DNA from: Actinoplanes derwentensis
Lineage (GTDB): Bacteria; Actinomycetota; Actinomycetes; Mycobacteriales; Micromonosporaceae
Reading direction: 5' to 3'
Length of the DNA: 64,000 bases
Assembly: GCF_900104725.1 (NCBI RefSeq)
Contig: NZ_LT629758.1
Location: forward strand, 2,046,001-2,110,000
Position 1 is the first letter of the stretch, and each line of letters starts with the position of its first letter. Both the position numbers and the translations under genes were made by a program. Below are positions 17,396 through 25,169 of the stretch, piece by piece. The notes under the pieces were generated by a model. That model saw only the letters and a program-made list of their open reading frames with translations. It made no database searches and had not been told where the DNA came from.

Positions 17396-18364
17396 TTGTC
17401 CGTTCCCCGTATCGTCCAGGACGGTCGTGTCGGCCAGGTCGACGCGACCGTGGTCCCCCGGTTCGCCGGGCCGGCCACCTTCGCCCGGCTGCCCCGCATC
17501 GACGAGGTCTCCGACGTCGACGTGGCAGTGCTCGGTGTGCCGTTCGACGCCGGAGTCTCCTACCGTCCGGGAGCCCGGTTCGGCCCCGCCCACGTCCGCG
17601 AGTCGTCGCGCCTGCTGCGGCCCTACAACCCGGCCGCCGACGTGTCCCCGTTCGCCAGCCAGCAGGTCGTCGACGCCGGTGACCTGGCGGTCAACCCGTT
17701 CTCCCTGGACGAGGCGATCGCTGCGATCGAGGCCGGCGCCCGGGACCTGCTGGAACGGGCCGGGCGCCTGGTCGGCATCGGCGGCGACCACACCATCGCG
17801 CTGCCGCTGCTGCGGGCCGTCGCCGCGAAACACGGGCCGGTCGCCGTCGTGCACTTCGACGCCCACCTGGACACCTGGGACACCTACTTCGGGGCCGCGC
17901 ACACCCACGGCACCCCGTTCCGGCGCGCCTCCGAAGAGGGCCTGATCGACACGTCCGGCTGCCTGCACGTCGGCACCCGCGGCCCGCTCTACTCCAGCAG
18001 CGACCTGGCCGAGGACAAGGAACTGGGCTTCCACGTGGTACCCAGCGTGGAGATCGACGACCTGGGCGCCCGCGGTATCGCCGAGCGCATCCGCGACCGG
18101 GTCCAGGACCGCCCGGTCTACCTGTCGATCGACATCGACGTGCTCGACCCGGCGTTCGCACCCGGCACCGGCACCCCTGAGGCCGGTGGCATGACCAGCC
18201 GGGAACTGCTCGCCGTGCTGCGCAGCTTCGGCACGCTCAACCTGGTCGGCGCGGACGTCGTCGAGGTCGCACCGGCCTACGACCACGCCGAGATCACCGG
18301 CATCGCCGCGGCTCACACGGTTTACGAGATCCTGTCCGCCCTCGCACCCAGGAGTGCCCGGTGA
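17396..18364 (+). CDS. Agmatinase/guanidino-acid ureohydrolase family enzyme
   Basis: A 322-residue arginase/agmatinase superfamily enzyme with an intact dinuclear manganese site: His132 in GGDH, Asp155/His157/Asp159 in DAHLD and the two Asp of [14 protein letters not shown]. It splits urea from a guanidino compound. Agmatine, 4-guanidinobutyrate, 3-guanidinopropionate or free guanidine are possible; the family does not allow a choice by motif alone. The start is TTG 17396 with AAGGAAAG 4 bp upstream. The stop overlaps the next GTG. A urea product could be fed to the carboxylase-allophanate hydrolase pair at 4896-10039. Confidence 0.88.
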   Translation: MSVPRIVQDGRVGQVDATVVPRFAGPATFARLPRIDEVSDVDVAVLGVPFDAGVSYRPGARFGPAHVRESSRLLRPYNPAADVSPFASQQVVDAGDLAVNPFSLDEAIAAIEAGARDLLERAGRLVGIGGDHTIALPLLRAVAAKHGPVAVVHFDAHLDTWDTYFGAAHTHGTPFRRASEEGLIDTSGCLHVGTRGPLYSSSDLAEDKELGFHVVPSVEIDDLGARGIAERIRDRVQDRPVYLSIDIDVLDPAFAPGTGTPEAGGMTSRELLAVLRSFGTLNLVGADVVEVAPAYDHAEITGIAAAHTVYEILSALAPRSAR

Positions 18365-18735
18365 CCCCACAGCAAGCCGCCGACCGGCTCCTCGCCGCGT
18401 TCGCCGCCCACGACACCGCCGGCTATTTCGCCTGCTTCGCCGGGGACGCGACGTTCCTGTTCCACACGACGCCGGGGCTGTTGCGGTCGCGGTCCGATTA
18501 CGAGCAGTTGTGGTACGGGTGGGAGAGTGACGGATTCCGGGTCCTGTCGTGCACGTCCTCGGACCAGGACATGCGTGTCTACGGCGATACCGCGATCTTC
18601 ACCCATAGCGTACGAACGATCGTGTTCTCCGACGGTGCGGAGCAGACCCTCACCGAACGCGAGACGATCGTCTTCCGGCACGACGGCGACCAGTGGCTCG
18701 CCGTCCACGAACACCTGAGTGGAGATCCGTCGTGA
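18361..18735 (+). CDS. NTF2-like (SnoaL/DUF4440) protein
   Basis: A 124-residue single-domain protein with the alpha+beta cone fold of the NTF2/SnoaL superfamily ([21 protein letters not shown] at the N-terminus, [10 protein letters not shown] at the end). Such proteins are small-molecule binding or isomerase domains, and catalytic assignment is not possible. It is overlapped 4 bp on both sides (GTGA), which puts it firmly in the ureohydrolase-aldehyde dehydrogenase operon. It might process the intermediate between those two enzymes (inference). Confidence 0.75.
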   Translation: MTPQQAADRLLAAFAAHDTAGYFACFAGDATFLFHTTPGLLRSRSDYEQLWYGWESDGFRVLSCTSSDQDMRVYGDTAIFTHSVRTIVFSDGAEQTLTERETIVFRHDGDQWLAVHEHLSGDPS

Positions 18736-20060
18736 GCAGCTACGAAGTCGTCGACCCGGCGACCGGGGAACTAGTCGCGTCGTTCCCGACCGCCTCGGAC
18801 GCCGAGGTCACCGCGGCCGTCGGGCACGCCCATGACGCGTTCGTGACGTGGGCCCGGACCGTGCCCGTCGCCACCCGGGCCGCACTGATCGGCCGGGTCG
18901 CCGCCCTGCACACCGAACGGCGCCAGGAACTGGCCGAGGCGATCCGGCGGGAGATGGGCAAACCGCTCGACGACGCCCTCGGTGAGGTCGACTTCTCCGC
19001 GTCGATCTACCAGTACTACGCCGACAACGCCGCGTCGTTCCTCGCCGACGAGCAGATCGAACTGCTCGAGGGTGCGGGTTCGGCGGTCGTCCAGCGGCGC
19101 CCGCTCGGCGTACTCCTCGGGATCATGCCGTGGAACTACCCCGCCTACCAGGTCGCCAGGTTCGCCGGACCGAACCTGGCGGCCGGCAACACCATCGTGC
19201 TCAAACACGCCCCGCAATGCCCCGCCTCGGCGACCCTGCTCGCCGACATCTTCCGGGACGCCGGTTTCCCGGACGGCGCCTACGTCAACGTGTTCGCCAC
19301 CAACGAGCAGATCGAGCAGGTCATCGCCGACCCCCGCGTGCAGGGTGTCTCGCTGACCGGTTCGGAACGGGCCGGGGCGGCGGTCGCCGAGATCGCCGGC
19401 CGGCACCTGAAGAAGGTCGTCCTGGAACTCGGCGGCTCCGACCCGTTCATCGTGCTGAGCAGCGACGACCTCGACGCCACCGTGGCGGCGGCGGTGGCCG
19501 CCCGGCTCGACAACACCGGGCAGGCCTGCAACGCCGGCAAGCGGTTCATCGTGCACCGGGACCTGTACGACGAGTTCCTGCCCCGGTTCACCGCGGCCGT
19601 GCTGGCCACCCCGCCCGCGCCGCTGTCCTCGGCGGCCGCCGCGTCCCGGCTGGAGTCGCAGGTCGCCACCGCGGTGTCCGGCGGGGCCACGCTGGAGACC
19701 GCCGGCTCCCGGGACGGCGCCTGGTACCCGCCGGGTGTCCTGACCGGTGTCACCGACTTCCCGGAGGAACTGTTCGGGCCGGTCGCGATCGTCTACCGGG
19801 CCGCCGACGAGGCGCAGGCCGTGGAGATCGCCAACGACACCCCGTACGGCCTCGGGTCCTATGTCTTCACCACCGACCCGGCGCAGGCCCTGCGGGTCGC
19901 CGACCACCTCGACACCGGCATGGTCTTCATCAACGGTGTCGGAGCCGAAGGCGCCGAACTGCCCTTCGGCGGTGTGAAGCGCTCCGGTTTCGGCCGCGAA
20001 CTGGGCCGCTTCGGCATCGAGGAGTTCGTCAACCGCAAACTGATCCGCACCGTCGGCTAG
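18732..20060 (+). CDS. NAD(P)-dependent aldehyde dehydrogenase (succinate-semialdehyde type)
   Basis: A 442-residue ALDH-superfamily enzyme with Asn135 (MPWNYP), Glu232 (LELGGSDPF) and the catalytic Cys266 (NTGQACNAGKRF). The sequence is of the short succinate-semialdehyde/aminobutyraldehyde dehydrogenase type, about 450-460 residues. GTG 18732 overlaps the upstream stop. As last gene of the operon it would oxidise an aldehyde such as succinic semialdehyde, 4-aminobutyraldehyde or 4-guanidinobutyraldehyde, which fits catabolism of agmatine, putrescine or guanidinobutyrate. No aminotransferase is in this operon, so the pathway is not complete here. Confidence 0.85.
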   Translation: MSSYEVVDPATGELVASFPTASDAEVTAAVGHAHDAFVTWARTVPVATRAALIGRVAALHTERRQELAEAIRREMGKPLDDALGEVDFSASIYQYYADNAASFLADEQIELLEGAGSAVVQRRPLGVLLGIMPWNYPAYQVARFAGPNLAAGNTIVLKHAPQCPASATLLADIFRDAGFPDGAYVNVFATNEQIEQVIADPRVQGVSLTGSERAGAAVAEIAGRHLKKVVLELGGSDPFIVLSSDDLDATVAAAVAARLDNTGQACNAGKRFIVHRDLYDEFLPRFTAAVLATPPAPLSSAAAASRLESQVATAVSGGATLETAGSRDGAWYPPGVLTGVTDFPEELFGPVAIVYRAADEAQAVEIANDTPYGLGSYVFTTDPAQALRVADHLDTGMVFINGVGAEGAELPFGGVKRSGFGRELGRFGIEEFVNRKLIRTVG

Positions 20061-20072
20061 AGCCGGTCCGGG

Positions 20073-20289
20073 TCACCGCACCGAAGACCATGCGGTGAGG
20101 GTGGGGACGCAGCGGTCGGCGAAGGCCTCGGCGTTCGGCTCCCATCGTGACCGCCCCGTATCCGTGGTCGGTCACCAGGATCTCCCCGCCCGGCGGAAGG
20201 TCGACGCTGCCCAGGACGGCGCTCGCACCGGCGCTGGCGTTCGGCACCAGGGCCAGCCGGTGGTGCGGGACGCCCATCGGGGAGTTGAA
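20073..20289 (-). pseudogene. Decayed class V aminotransferase-like remnant
   Basis: One minus-strand frame (from about 20289) reads GVPHHRLALVPNASAGASAV and then LPPGGEILVTDHGYGAVTMG. This matches the cofactor-domain start of isopenicillin-N-epimerase-like class V aminotransferases. The frame then degenerates; shifted by one base, it ends as EPNAEAFADRCVPTLTAW with a stop at 20073. The several hundred residues expected between and before these parts are missing. It occupies most of the 349-bp gap between the aldehyde dehydrogenase and the dehydrogenase at 20410. I read it as an internally deleted relic, not a working gene. Confidence 0.55.
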
Positions 20290-20293
20290 GCAC

Positions 20294-20308
20294 AGTGAAA
20301 TGTTACAG
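20294..20308 (+). promoter_or_regulatory. Regulon motif copy 1
   Basis: AGTGAAATGTTACAG, one of four sites fitting TGTGACATnnTACAG, 102 bp before the D-hydroxyproline dehydrogenase start. Confidence 0.45.
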
Positions 20309-20392
20309 ACGGGCTTCCTGTGCGGGAAGAAACCCAGGTGGCAACTGCGAACGGGGGTGAATGGGCGCTATCCATTCCCTGTAGCGAAGGCA

Positions 20393-20407
20393 TGTGACAT
20401 AGTACAG
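20393..20407 (+). promoter_or_regulatory. Regulon motif copy 2 overlapping a likely leaderless start
   Basis: TGTGACATAGTACAG ends 2 bp before GTG 20410. There is no ribosome-binding site, and CATAGT lies where a -10 box of a leaderless transcript would be. It may be operator, promoter or both. Confidence 0.55.
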
Positions 20408-20409
20408 CG

Positions 20410-21576
20410 GTGTCCACTGCTCCTCAGGTTCTCGTCGTCGGGGCCGGCATCGTCGGTGCTGCGATCGCCCGGGTGCTGGCCCGCGCCGGTTGCGGCGTCG
20501 TCGTGGTCGATCGCGGCGCGACGGCGGGCGGCACCTCGGCGAGCGGGGAGGGCAACATCCTCGTCTCCGACAAGGGTCCCGGCGCCGAGTTGCGGCTCAC
20601 CCAGCGGTCGCTGACCGCGTGGGACCGGGTGCGCGAAGAGCTGCGTGACGAGCTGCCGGCCGGGTTCCCTGATCTGGAGCTGGACCACAAGGGCGGCCTG
20701 GTCGTGGCCACCACCGGCACCGGCGCGACGGCGCTGCTGGAGTTCGCCGGGACCCAGCGTGGTGCCGGGGTGACCGCCGAGGTCGTCGACGACGTCCGGG
20801 CGCACGACCTCGAACCCGATTTGACCCGTGACCTCACCGCGGCGGTCTTCTACCCGCAGGACGCCCAGATCCAGCCGGTGATCGCCACCGAGGCCCTGCT
20901 CGCCGCGGCCCGCCGGCATGGCGCCGAGGTCCGCCAGCAGGTCGAGGTCACCGGCGGCATCGTGACCGGCGGTCGGCTGACCGGCGTGCGGACCACCGGC
21001 GGACCACTGCACGCCGACCTGGTGATCGTGGCGGCCGGTCCCTGGTCGGGCGCGGTCGCCGACCGGATCGGGGTGACGCTGCCGGTCCGCCCGCGCCGGG
21101 GCACCGTGCTGGTCACCGCACGGATGCCGCACCGGATCCACCGCAAGGTGTACGACGCCGACTATGTGGGCGCGGTCGGCTCGGGATCGGCCGACCTGCA
21201 GGTCTCCAGCGTGGTCGAGTCCACCGCGGCCGGCACCGTCTTGATCGGCTCGTCGCGCGAGCGCCGCGGGTTCGACGACCGGATCGAGGCGCGGGTGCTG
21301 TCCGTCCTGGCCGCCAAGGCCCTGCTGCTCTTCCCGTTCCTGGCCGACGCCCAGGTGATGCGGGCCTACGGCGGGTTCCGCCCGTTCGTGCCGGATCACC
21401 TGCCGATCATCGGGCCGGACCCGCGGCTGCCCGGACTGTGGCACGCCACCGGTCACGAGGGCGCCGGCATCGGCTTGAGCCTGGCCACCGCCGACCTGAT
21501 GGCGGACCTGATCTTCGAGAGAGTCACCGAGAACGAGTTCCGGCTCGACCGGCCCGCTCTGGAGGGAGAGCTGTGA
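20410..21576 (+). CDS. D-hydroxyproline dehydrogenase beta-like FAD subunit (DAO family)
   Basis: A 388-residue DAO-superfamily flavoprotein: N-terminal dinucleotide fold VLVVGAGIVGAAIARVLARA, then VDRGATAGGTSASGEGN, and a C-terminal ATGHEGAGIGLSLAT motif. With the two following genes it forms the heteromeric amine dehydrogenase found in octopine/nopaline oxidases and in hydroxyproline pathways. The enzyme oxidises cis-4-hydroxy-D-proline to 1-pyrroline-4-hydroxy-2-carboxylate. GTG 20410 has no ribosome site, suggesting a leaderless mRNA. The stop overlaps the next gene (GTGA). The downstream deaminase and epimerase make hydroxyproline the natural substrate. Confidence 0.85.
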   Translation: MSTAPQVLVVGAGIVGAAIARVLARAGCGVVVVDRGATAGGTSASGEGNILVSDKGPGAELRLTQRSLTAWDRVREELRDELPAGFPDLELDHKGGLVVATTGTGATALLEFAGTQRGAGVTAEVVDDVRAHDLEPDLTRDLTAAVFYPQDAQIQPVIATEALLAAARRHGAEVRQQVEVTGGIVTGGRLTGVRTTGGPLHADLVIVAAGPWSGAVADRIGVTLPVRPRRGTVLVTARMPHRIHRKVYDADYVGAVGSGSADLQVSSVVESTAAGTVLIGSSRERRGFDDRIEARVLSVLAAKALLLFPFLADAQVMRAYGGFRPFVPDHLPIIGPDPRLPGLWHATGHEGAGIGLSLATADLMADLIFERVTENEFRLDRPALEGEL

Positions 21577-21827
21577 ACATCCGAGTTCAGGTGGCCGGCG
21601 AGCAGGTCGAGGCCGAACAGGGCCAGACCGTCGCCGGAGTGCTGATGTCCGGCGGCCGGATCGCCTGGCGCACCAGCCGCAGCGGGAAGCCGCGCGGGGT
21701 GTTCTGTGGCATCGGCGTCTGCTTCGACTGCCTGGTGGTGGTCAACGACCTGCGGGACGTTCGCGCCTGCCAGCGCCGGGTGGCCGACGGCGACCGCATC
21801 GAGTTCCAGGAGGACGACCATGCCTGA
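21573..21827 (+). CDS. Small [2Fe-2S] subunit of the D-hydroxyproline dehydrogenase
   Basis: An 84-residue ferredoxin-like protein with the cysteine set CGIGVCFDC plus a later Cys in DVRACQR, typical for the plant-type [2Fe-2S] gamma subunit of three-component amine dehydrogenases (HcnA-like). It would shuttle electrons from the flavin subunits. Start GTG 21573 overlaps the upstream stop; its own end overlaps the next ATG by 8 bp. Stoichiometric co-translation of all three subunits is therefore likely. Confidence 0.87.
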   Translation: MNIRVQVAGEQVEAEQGQTVAGVLMSGGRIAWRTSRSGKPRGVFCGIGVCFDCLVVVNDLRDVRACQRRVADGDRIEFQEDDHA

Positions 21828-23229
21828 GACGGTCGTCGTGATCGGTGGTGGCCCGGCCGGGATGGCCGCGACGCTCGCCGCGCGCCGCCGGGGCGCCCGG
21901 GTCGTCCTGATCGAGGCGGGCGACGACGTCGGCGGACAGTACTGGCGGCACCTGCCGGACTCCCGGGCCACCGCCGACGAGCACACGCTGCACCACGGCT
22001 GGGAGAAGTTCCGGACCATGCGGTCGGCAGTGCGCGACGATCCCGGCGTGGAGCTGATCCTGAACGGTCACGTCTGGTCGGTGGACCGGCGGGACGGACA
22101 GCCGCCGCTGGTGCACGTGATGATCGGTGCGGCCGACGGGCAGCGCCGGGTGGCAAGAACGTTCGTTCCGTCAGCTCTGGTCATCGCCACGGGGGCGCAT
22201 GAACGGACGCTGCCGTTTCCGGGCTGGGACCTGCCCGGTGTCTTCACCGCGGGCGCGGCCCAGGCCCTGGCCAAGGGCGAGCGGGTCACGGTCGGCAAGA
22301 ACGTGCTGGTGGCGGGCGCGGGCCCGTTCCTGCTACCGGTCGTCTCCAGCCTGGTCCGGGTCGGCGCGCGGGTCGCCGGGGTGGTCGAGGCGGCCGGATG
22401 GGCGCAGATCAGCCAGGGTTGGGGCACCCGTGGGTGGCGACTGGCGCAAGCGAACGCCAAAGCGGCCGAGCTGGTCGGATATGTCGCCGACCTGGCCAAG
22501 CATCGGATTCCTTACCGGGTGGCGAGTGCCGTGATCGCCGCGCACGGCACCGACCGCGTCGAGGAAGTCACCGTGGCCAGGCTGAACCCGGACTGGTCCC
22601 CGATCCCCGGCACCGAGACGAGGATCGTCACCGACGCGCTCTGCGTCAGTCACGGCTTCGTCCCCCGCACCGAACTGGCGATCTCCGCTGGCTGCGCGCT
22701 CGCGGGCGACATGGTCGAGACTGATCGGAATCAACAGACCAGCGTCCCCGGTGTGTTCAGCGCGGGTGAACTCACCGGCATCGGCGGCGTCGACCTGGCC
22801 CTGGCCGAAGGGGAGATCGCCGGGGCCGCGGCCGCCGGGAGACAGCCCCCACCGGCGGCGGTCCGGAGACGAGCCGTCTTCCGGGAGTTCGCCGGGCGGC
22901 TGGAGGCCGCCCATGGCATCCGTCCCGGCTGGCAGGCCTGGGTGGACGACACCACAGTGGTCTGCCGTTGCGAGGACGTCACCGCCGGAGAGCTCCGCGA
23001 CACCGCCCGGATGACCGGGTCCCGCGGACTGCGCTCCCTCAAACTCACCACCCGCGCGGGCCTGGGCATCTGCCAGGGCCGCACCTGTGGACGGTCCGCC
23101 GAGGAGATTCTCGAGCAGGCCGTCCCGGGACCGGACGGCCTGCTCGACGCCGGCCGGACCGCTAACCGCCCCCTCGCGGTTCCCCTCAGACTGGGGGAAC
23201 TCGCCATCACCGGAGAGGACGCCGGATGA
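21820..23229 (+). CDS. D-hydroxyproline dehydrogenase alpha-like NAD/FAD subunit
   Basis: A 469-residue pyridine-nucleotide-disulfide-type oxidoreductase (HcnB / octopine-oxidase A-like). It has an N-terminal FAD fold (VVVIGGGPAGMAATLAARRR), a second dinucleotide fold near 165-200 (VLVAGAGPFLLPV) and a C-terminal BFD-like iron-sulfur domain with four cysteines in CRCEDVT and GICQGRTCG. AGGAGG lies 7 bp upstream of ATG 21820. It completes the three-subunit dehydrogenase with the DAO and ferredoxin-like subunits. The stop overlaps the deaminase start (ATGA). Confidence 0.86.
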   Translation: MPETVVVIGGGPAGMAATLAARRRGARVVLIEAGDDVGGQYWRHLPDSRATADEHTLHHGWEKFRTMRSAVRDDPGVELILNGHVWSVDRRDGQPPLVHVMIGAADGQRRVARTFVPSALVIATGAHERTLPFPGWDLPGVFTAGAAQALAKGERVTVGKNVLVAGAGPFLLPVVSSLVRVGARVAGVVEAAGWAQISQGWGTRGWRLAQANAKAAELVGYVADLAKHRIPYRVASAVIAAHGTDRVEEVTVARLNPDWSPIPGTETRIVTDALCVSHGFVPRTELAISAGCALAGDMVETDRNQQTSVPGVFSAGELTGIGGVDLALAEGEIAGAAAAGRQPPPAAVRRRAVFREFAGRLEAAHGIRPGWQAWVDDTTVVCRCEDVTAGELRDTARMTGSRGLRSLKLTTRAGLGICQGRTCGRSAEEILEQAVPGPDGLLDAGRTANRPLAVPLRLGELAITGEDAG

Positions 23230-24155
23230 GCCCCGAGCCCACCGATCTTCGCGGAGTCATCGTCGCCACCGCGCTGCCCTACAAGGAGAACCCGTCCGCG
23301 CCGGCCGGTCTCGAGGTCGACTACGACAAGTTCGCCGAGCACTGCGACTGGCTGATCAGCAACGGCTGCCGCGGTGTCGGCCCGAACGGCTCGCTGGGCG
23401 AGTACTCGTCGCTGACCGACGCGGAGCGCCGCAAGGTCATCCAGGTGGCCGTGGAGACGGTCGGTGATCGCGGTGTCGTGGTCGCCGGTGTGCACGGTCC
23501 GGGCTGGCACCAGGCCAAGCACTGGGCCGAGCTGGCCGCCGAGGACGGCGCGCACGGTCTGCTGTCGCTGCCGCCGACCATGTACCGGGCCAACGACTCG
23601 CAGGTCATCGAGCACTACGCCAAGCTCAGCGAGGTCGGCCTGCCGATCATGATCTACAACAACCCGATCGACACCAAGGTCGACCTGCGTCCCGACCTGG
23701 TCGCCGAGATCGCCAAGCTGCCGAACATCTCCGCGATCAAGGAGTTCAGCGGCGACGTCCGCCGGCTCTTCGAGATCAAGGAACTCTGCGACATCGACGT
23801 GGTCGCGGGCGCCGACGACGTGCTGTTCGAGCTGATGGCCGACGGTGCGGTCGGCTGGTTCGCCGGCTTCCCGAACGTCTTCCCGGCTGAGTCGGTGGAG
23901 ATCTACGAGCACATGCTGGCCGGCCGGTTCCTGGAGGCCCGCGAGCTGTACAAGCACCTCGTAGCGGTGTTCCGCTGGGACTCCCGGGTCGAGTTCGTAC
24001 AGGCCATCAAGCTCAGCATGGACCTCGTCGGCCGGTACGGCGGCCCGTGCCGCCCGCCGCGCGGCCCGCTGATCGCCGACCACCACGCCCAGGTCACCGC
24101 GGACACCGAACGGGCGGTCGCGGCACTGGAGAAGTACCGAGCGGTGGCGGCCTGA
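23226..24155 (+). CDS. 1-pyrroline-4-hydroxy-2-carboxylate deaminase-like (DapA family)
   Basis: A 309-residue TIM-barrel of the dihydrodipicolinate synthase/N-acetylneuraminate lyase family, with the Schiff-base lysine at Lys172 (SAIKEFSGD) and the partner Tyr144 (MIYNNP). In hydroxyproline operons this family member deaminates 1-pyrroline-4-hydroxy-2-carboxylate to alpha-ketoglutarate semialdehyde. Lysine-biosynthetic DapA is less likely, because the gene lies between a D-hydroxyproline dehydrogenase and an epimerase, with ATGA overlap upstream and a 1-bp gap downstream. Confidence 0.87.
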   Translation: MSPEPTDLRGVIVATALPYKENPSAPAGLEVDYDKFAEHCDWLISNGCRGVGPNGSLGEYSSLTDAERRKVIQVAVETVGDRGVVVAGVHGPGWHQAKHWAELAAEDGAHGLLSLPPTMYRANDSQVIEHYAKLSEVGLPIMIYNNPIDTKVDLRPDLVAEIAKLPNISAIKEFSGDVRRLFEIKELCDIDVVAGADDVLFELMADGAVGWFAGFPNVFPAESVEIYEHMLAGRFLEARELYKHLVAVFRWDSRVEFVQAIKLSMDLVGRYGGPCRPPRGPLIADHHAQVTADTERAVAALEKYRAVAA

Positions 24156-24156
24156 C

Positions 24157-25158
24157 ATGCGGGCGGCGCGGCTGTTCTCCGCCGTCGACTCGCACACCGA
24201 GGGCATGCCGACCCGGGTCGTGACCGGCGGTTTCGGCGTCATCCCCGGTGCGACCATGAACGAGAAGCGGTTGCACTTCATCGAGCACCTGGACCATCTG
24301 CGCCGCCTGCTCGTCACCGAACCCCGCGGGCACGCGGCGATGAGCGGGGCGATCCTGCAACCGCCGACCCGCCCGGACGCCGACTTCGGCGTGCTCTACA
24401 TCGAGGTGTCCGGGCTGCTGCCGATGTGCGGGCACGGCACCATCGGGGTGGCCACCGTGCTGGTGGAGACCGGGATGGTCGAGGTGGTCGAGCCGGTCAC
24501 CACGATCCGCCTGGACACCCCGGCCGGTCTGGTGGTCGCCCGGGTCGCGGTCAGCGACGGGCACGCTGACAGCGTCACCCTGGAGAACGTCCCGTCGTAC
24601 TGCGAGCGCCTCGACGTCACGGTCGAGGTGCCCGGCTACGGCACGGTTCCGTACAGCCTGGCGTTCGGCGGCAACTTCTACGCGATGGTCGAGCTGGACG
24701 CGCTCGGCCTGCCGTTCGACCGGGCGCACAAGGACGAGATCCTCAAGGCCGGTCTGGCGATCATGGACGCGATCAACACGACCGCGCCGCCGAAACACCC
24801 GACCATCGACGGGGTGGACCAGTGTCACCACGTCGAGTTCCTCGCGCCCGGTTCCGACGCCGTCCTGTCCCGGCACGCGATGGCCATCCACCCGGGCTGG
24901 TTCGACCGTTCGCCGTGCGGCACCGGCACCTCGGCCCGGATGGCCGAGCTGCACGCCCGCGGTGAGCTGCCGATCGGCGCGGACTTCGTCAACGAGTCCT
25001 TCATCGGCAGCCGGTTCACCGGCCGTCTGGTGGGGCAGACCACGGTGGGCGACATCCCGGCGGTGCTGCCCACCATCACCGGCCGGGCATGGGTGACCGG
25101 GATCGGGCAGTACATGCTGGACCCGACCGACCCGTACCCGGCAGGTTTCGAGTTCTAG
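24157..25158 (+). CDS. 4-hydroxyproline 2-epimerase
   Basis: A 333-residue proline-racemase-family enzyme with both catalytic cysteines: Cys91 in MCGHGTIG and Cys254 in SPCGTGTSA. Having two cysteines marks racemase/epimerase function; the Thr variant would mean a dehydratase. It converts trans-4-hydroxy-L-proline to cis-4-hydroxy-D-proline, the substrate of the adjacent dehydrogenase. Proline racemase is the alternative, but the pathway context favours hydroxyproline. ATG 24157 lies 1 bp after the deaminase stop. Confidence 0.9.
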   Translation: MRAARLFSAVDSHTEGMPTRVVTGGFGVIPGATMNEKRLHFIEHLDHLRRLLVTEPRGHAAMSGAILQPPTRPDADFGVLYIEVSGLLPMCGHGTIGVATVLVETGMVEVVEPVTTIRLDTPAGLVVARVAVSDGHADSVTLENVPSYCERLDVTVEVPGYGTVPYSLAFGGNFYAMVELDALGLPFDRAHKDEILKAGLAIMDAINTTAPPKHPTIDGVDQCHHVEFLAPGSDAVLSRHAMAIHPGWFDRSPCGTGTSARMAELHARGELPIGADFVNESFIGSRFTGRLVGQTTVGDIPAVLPTITGRAWVTGIGQYMLDPTDPYPAGFEF

Positions 25159-25169
25159 AAGGAGTGTTC

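Noticed and set aside
15827..18370. 847-codon minus-strand open frame
   Set aside because: It is antisense to the NCS1 permease and ureohydrolase genes, repetitive in Gly/Asp/Arg/Gln, with no domain. It is a GC-bias shadow.
23226..24155. Lysine-biosynthetic dihydrodipicolinate synthase
   Set aside because: Same fold and lysine motif, but position between D-hydroxyproline dehydrogenase and epimerase points to the hydroxyproline deaminase.
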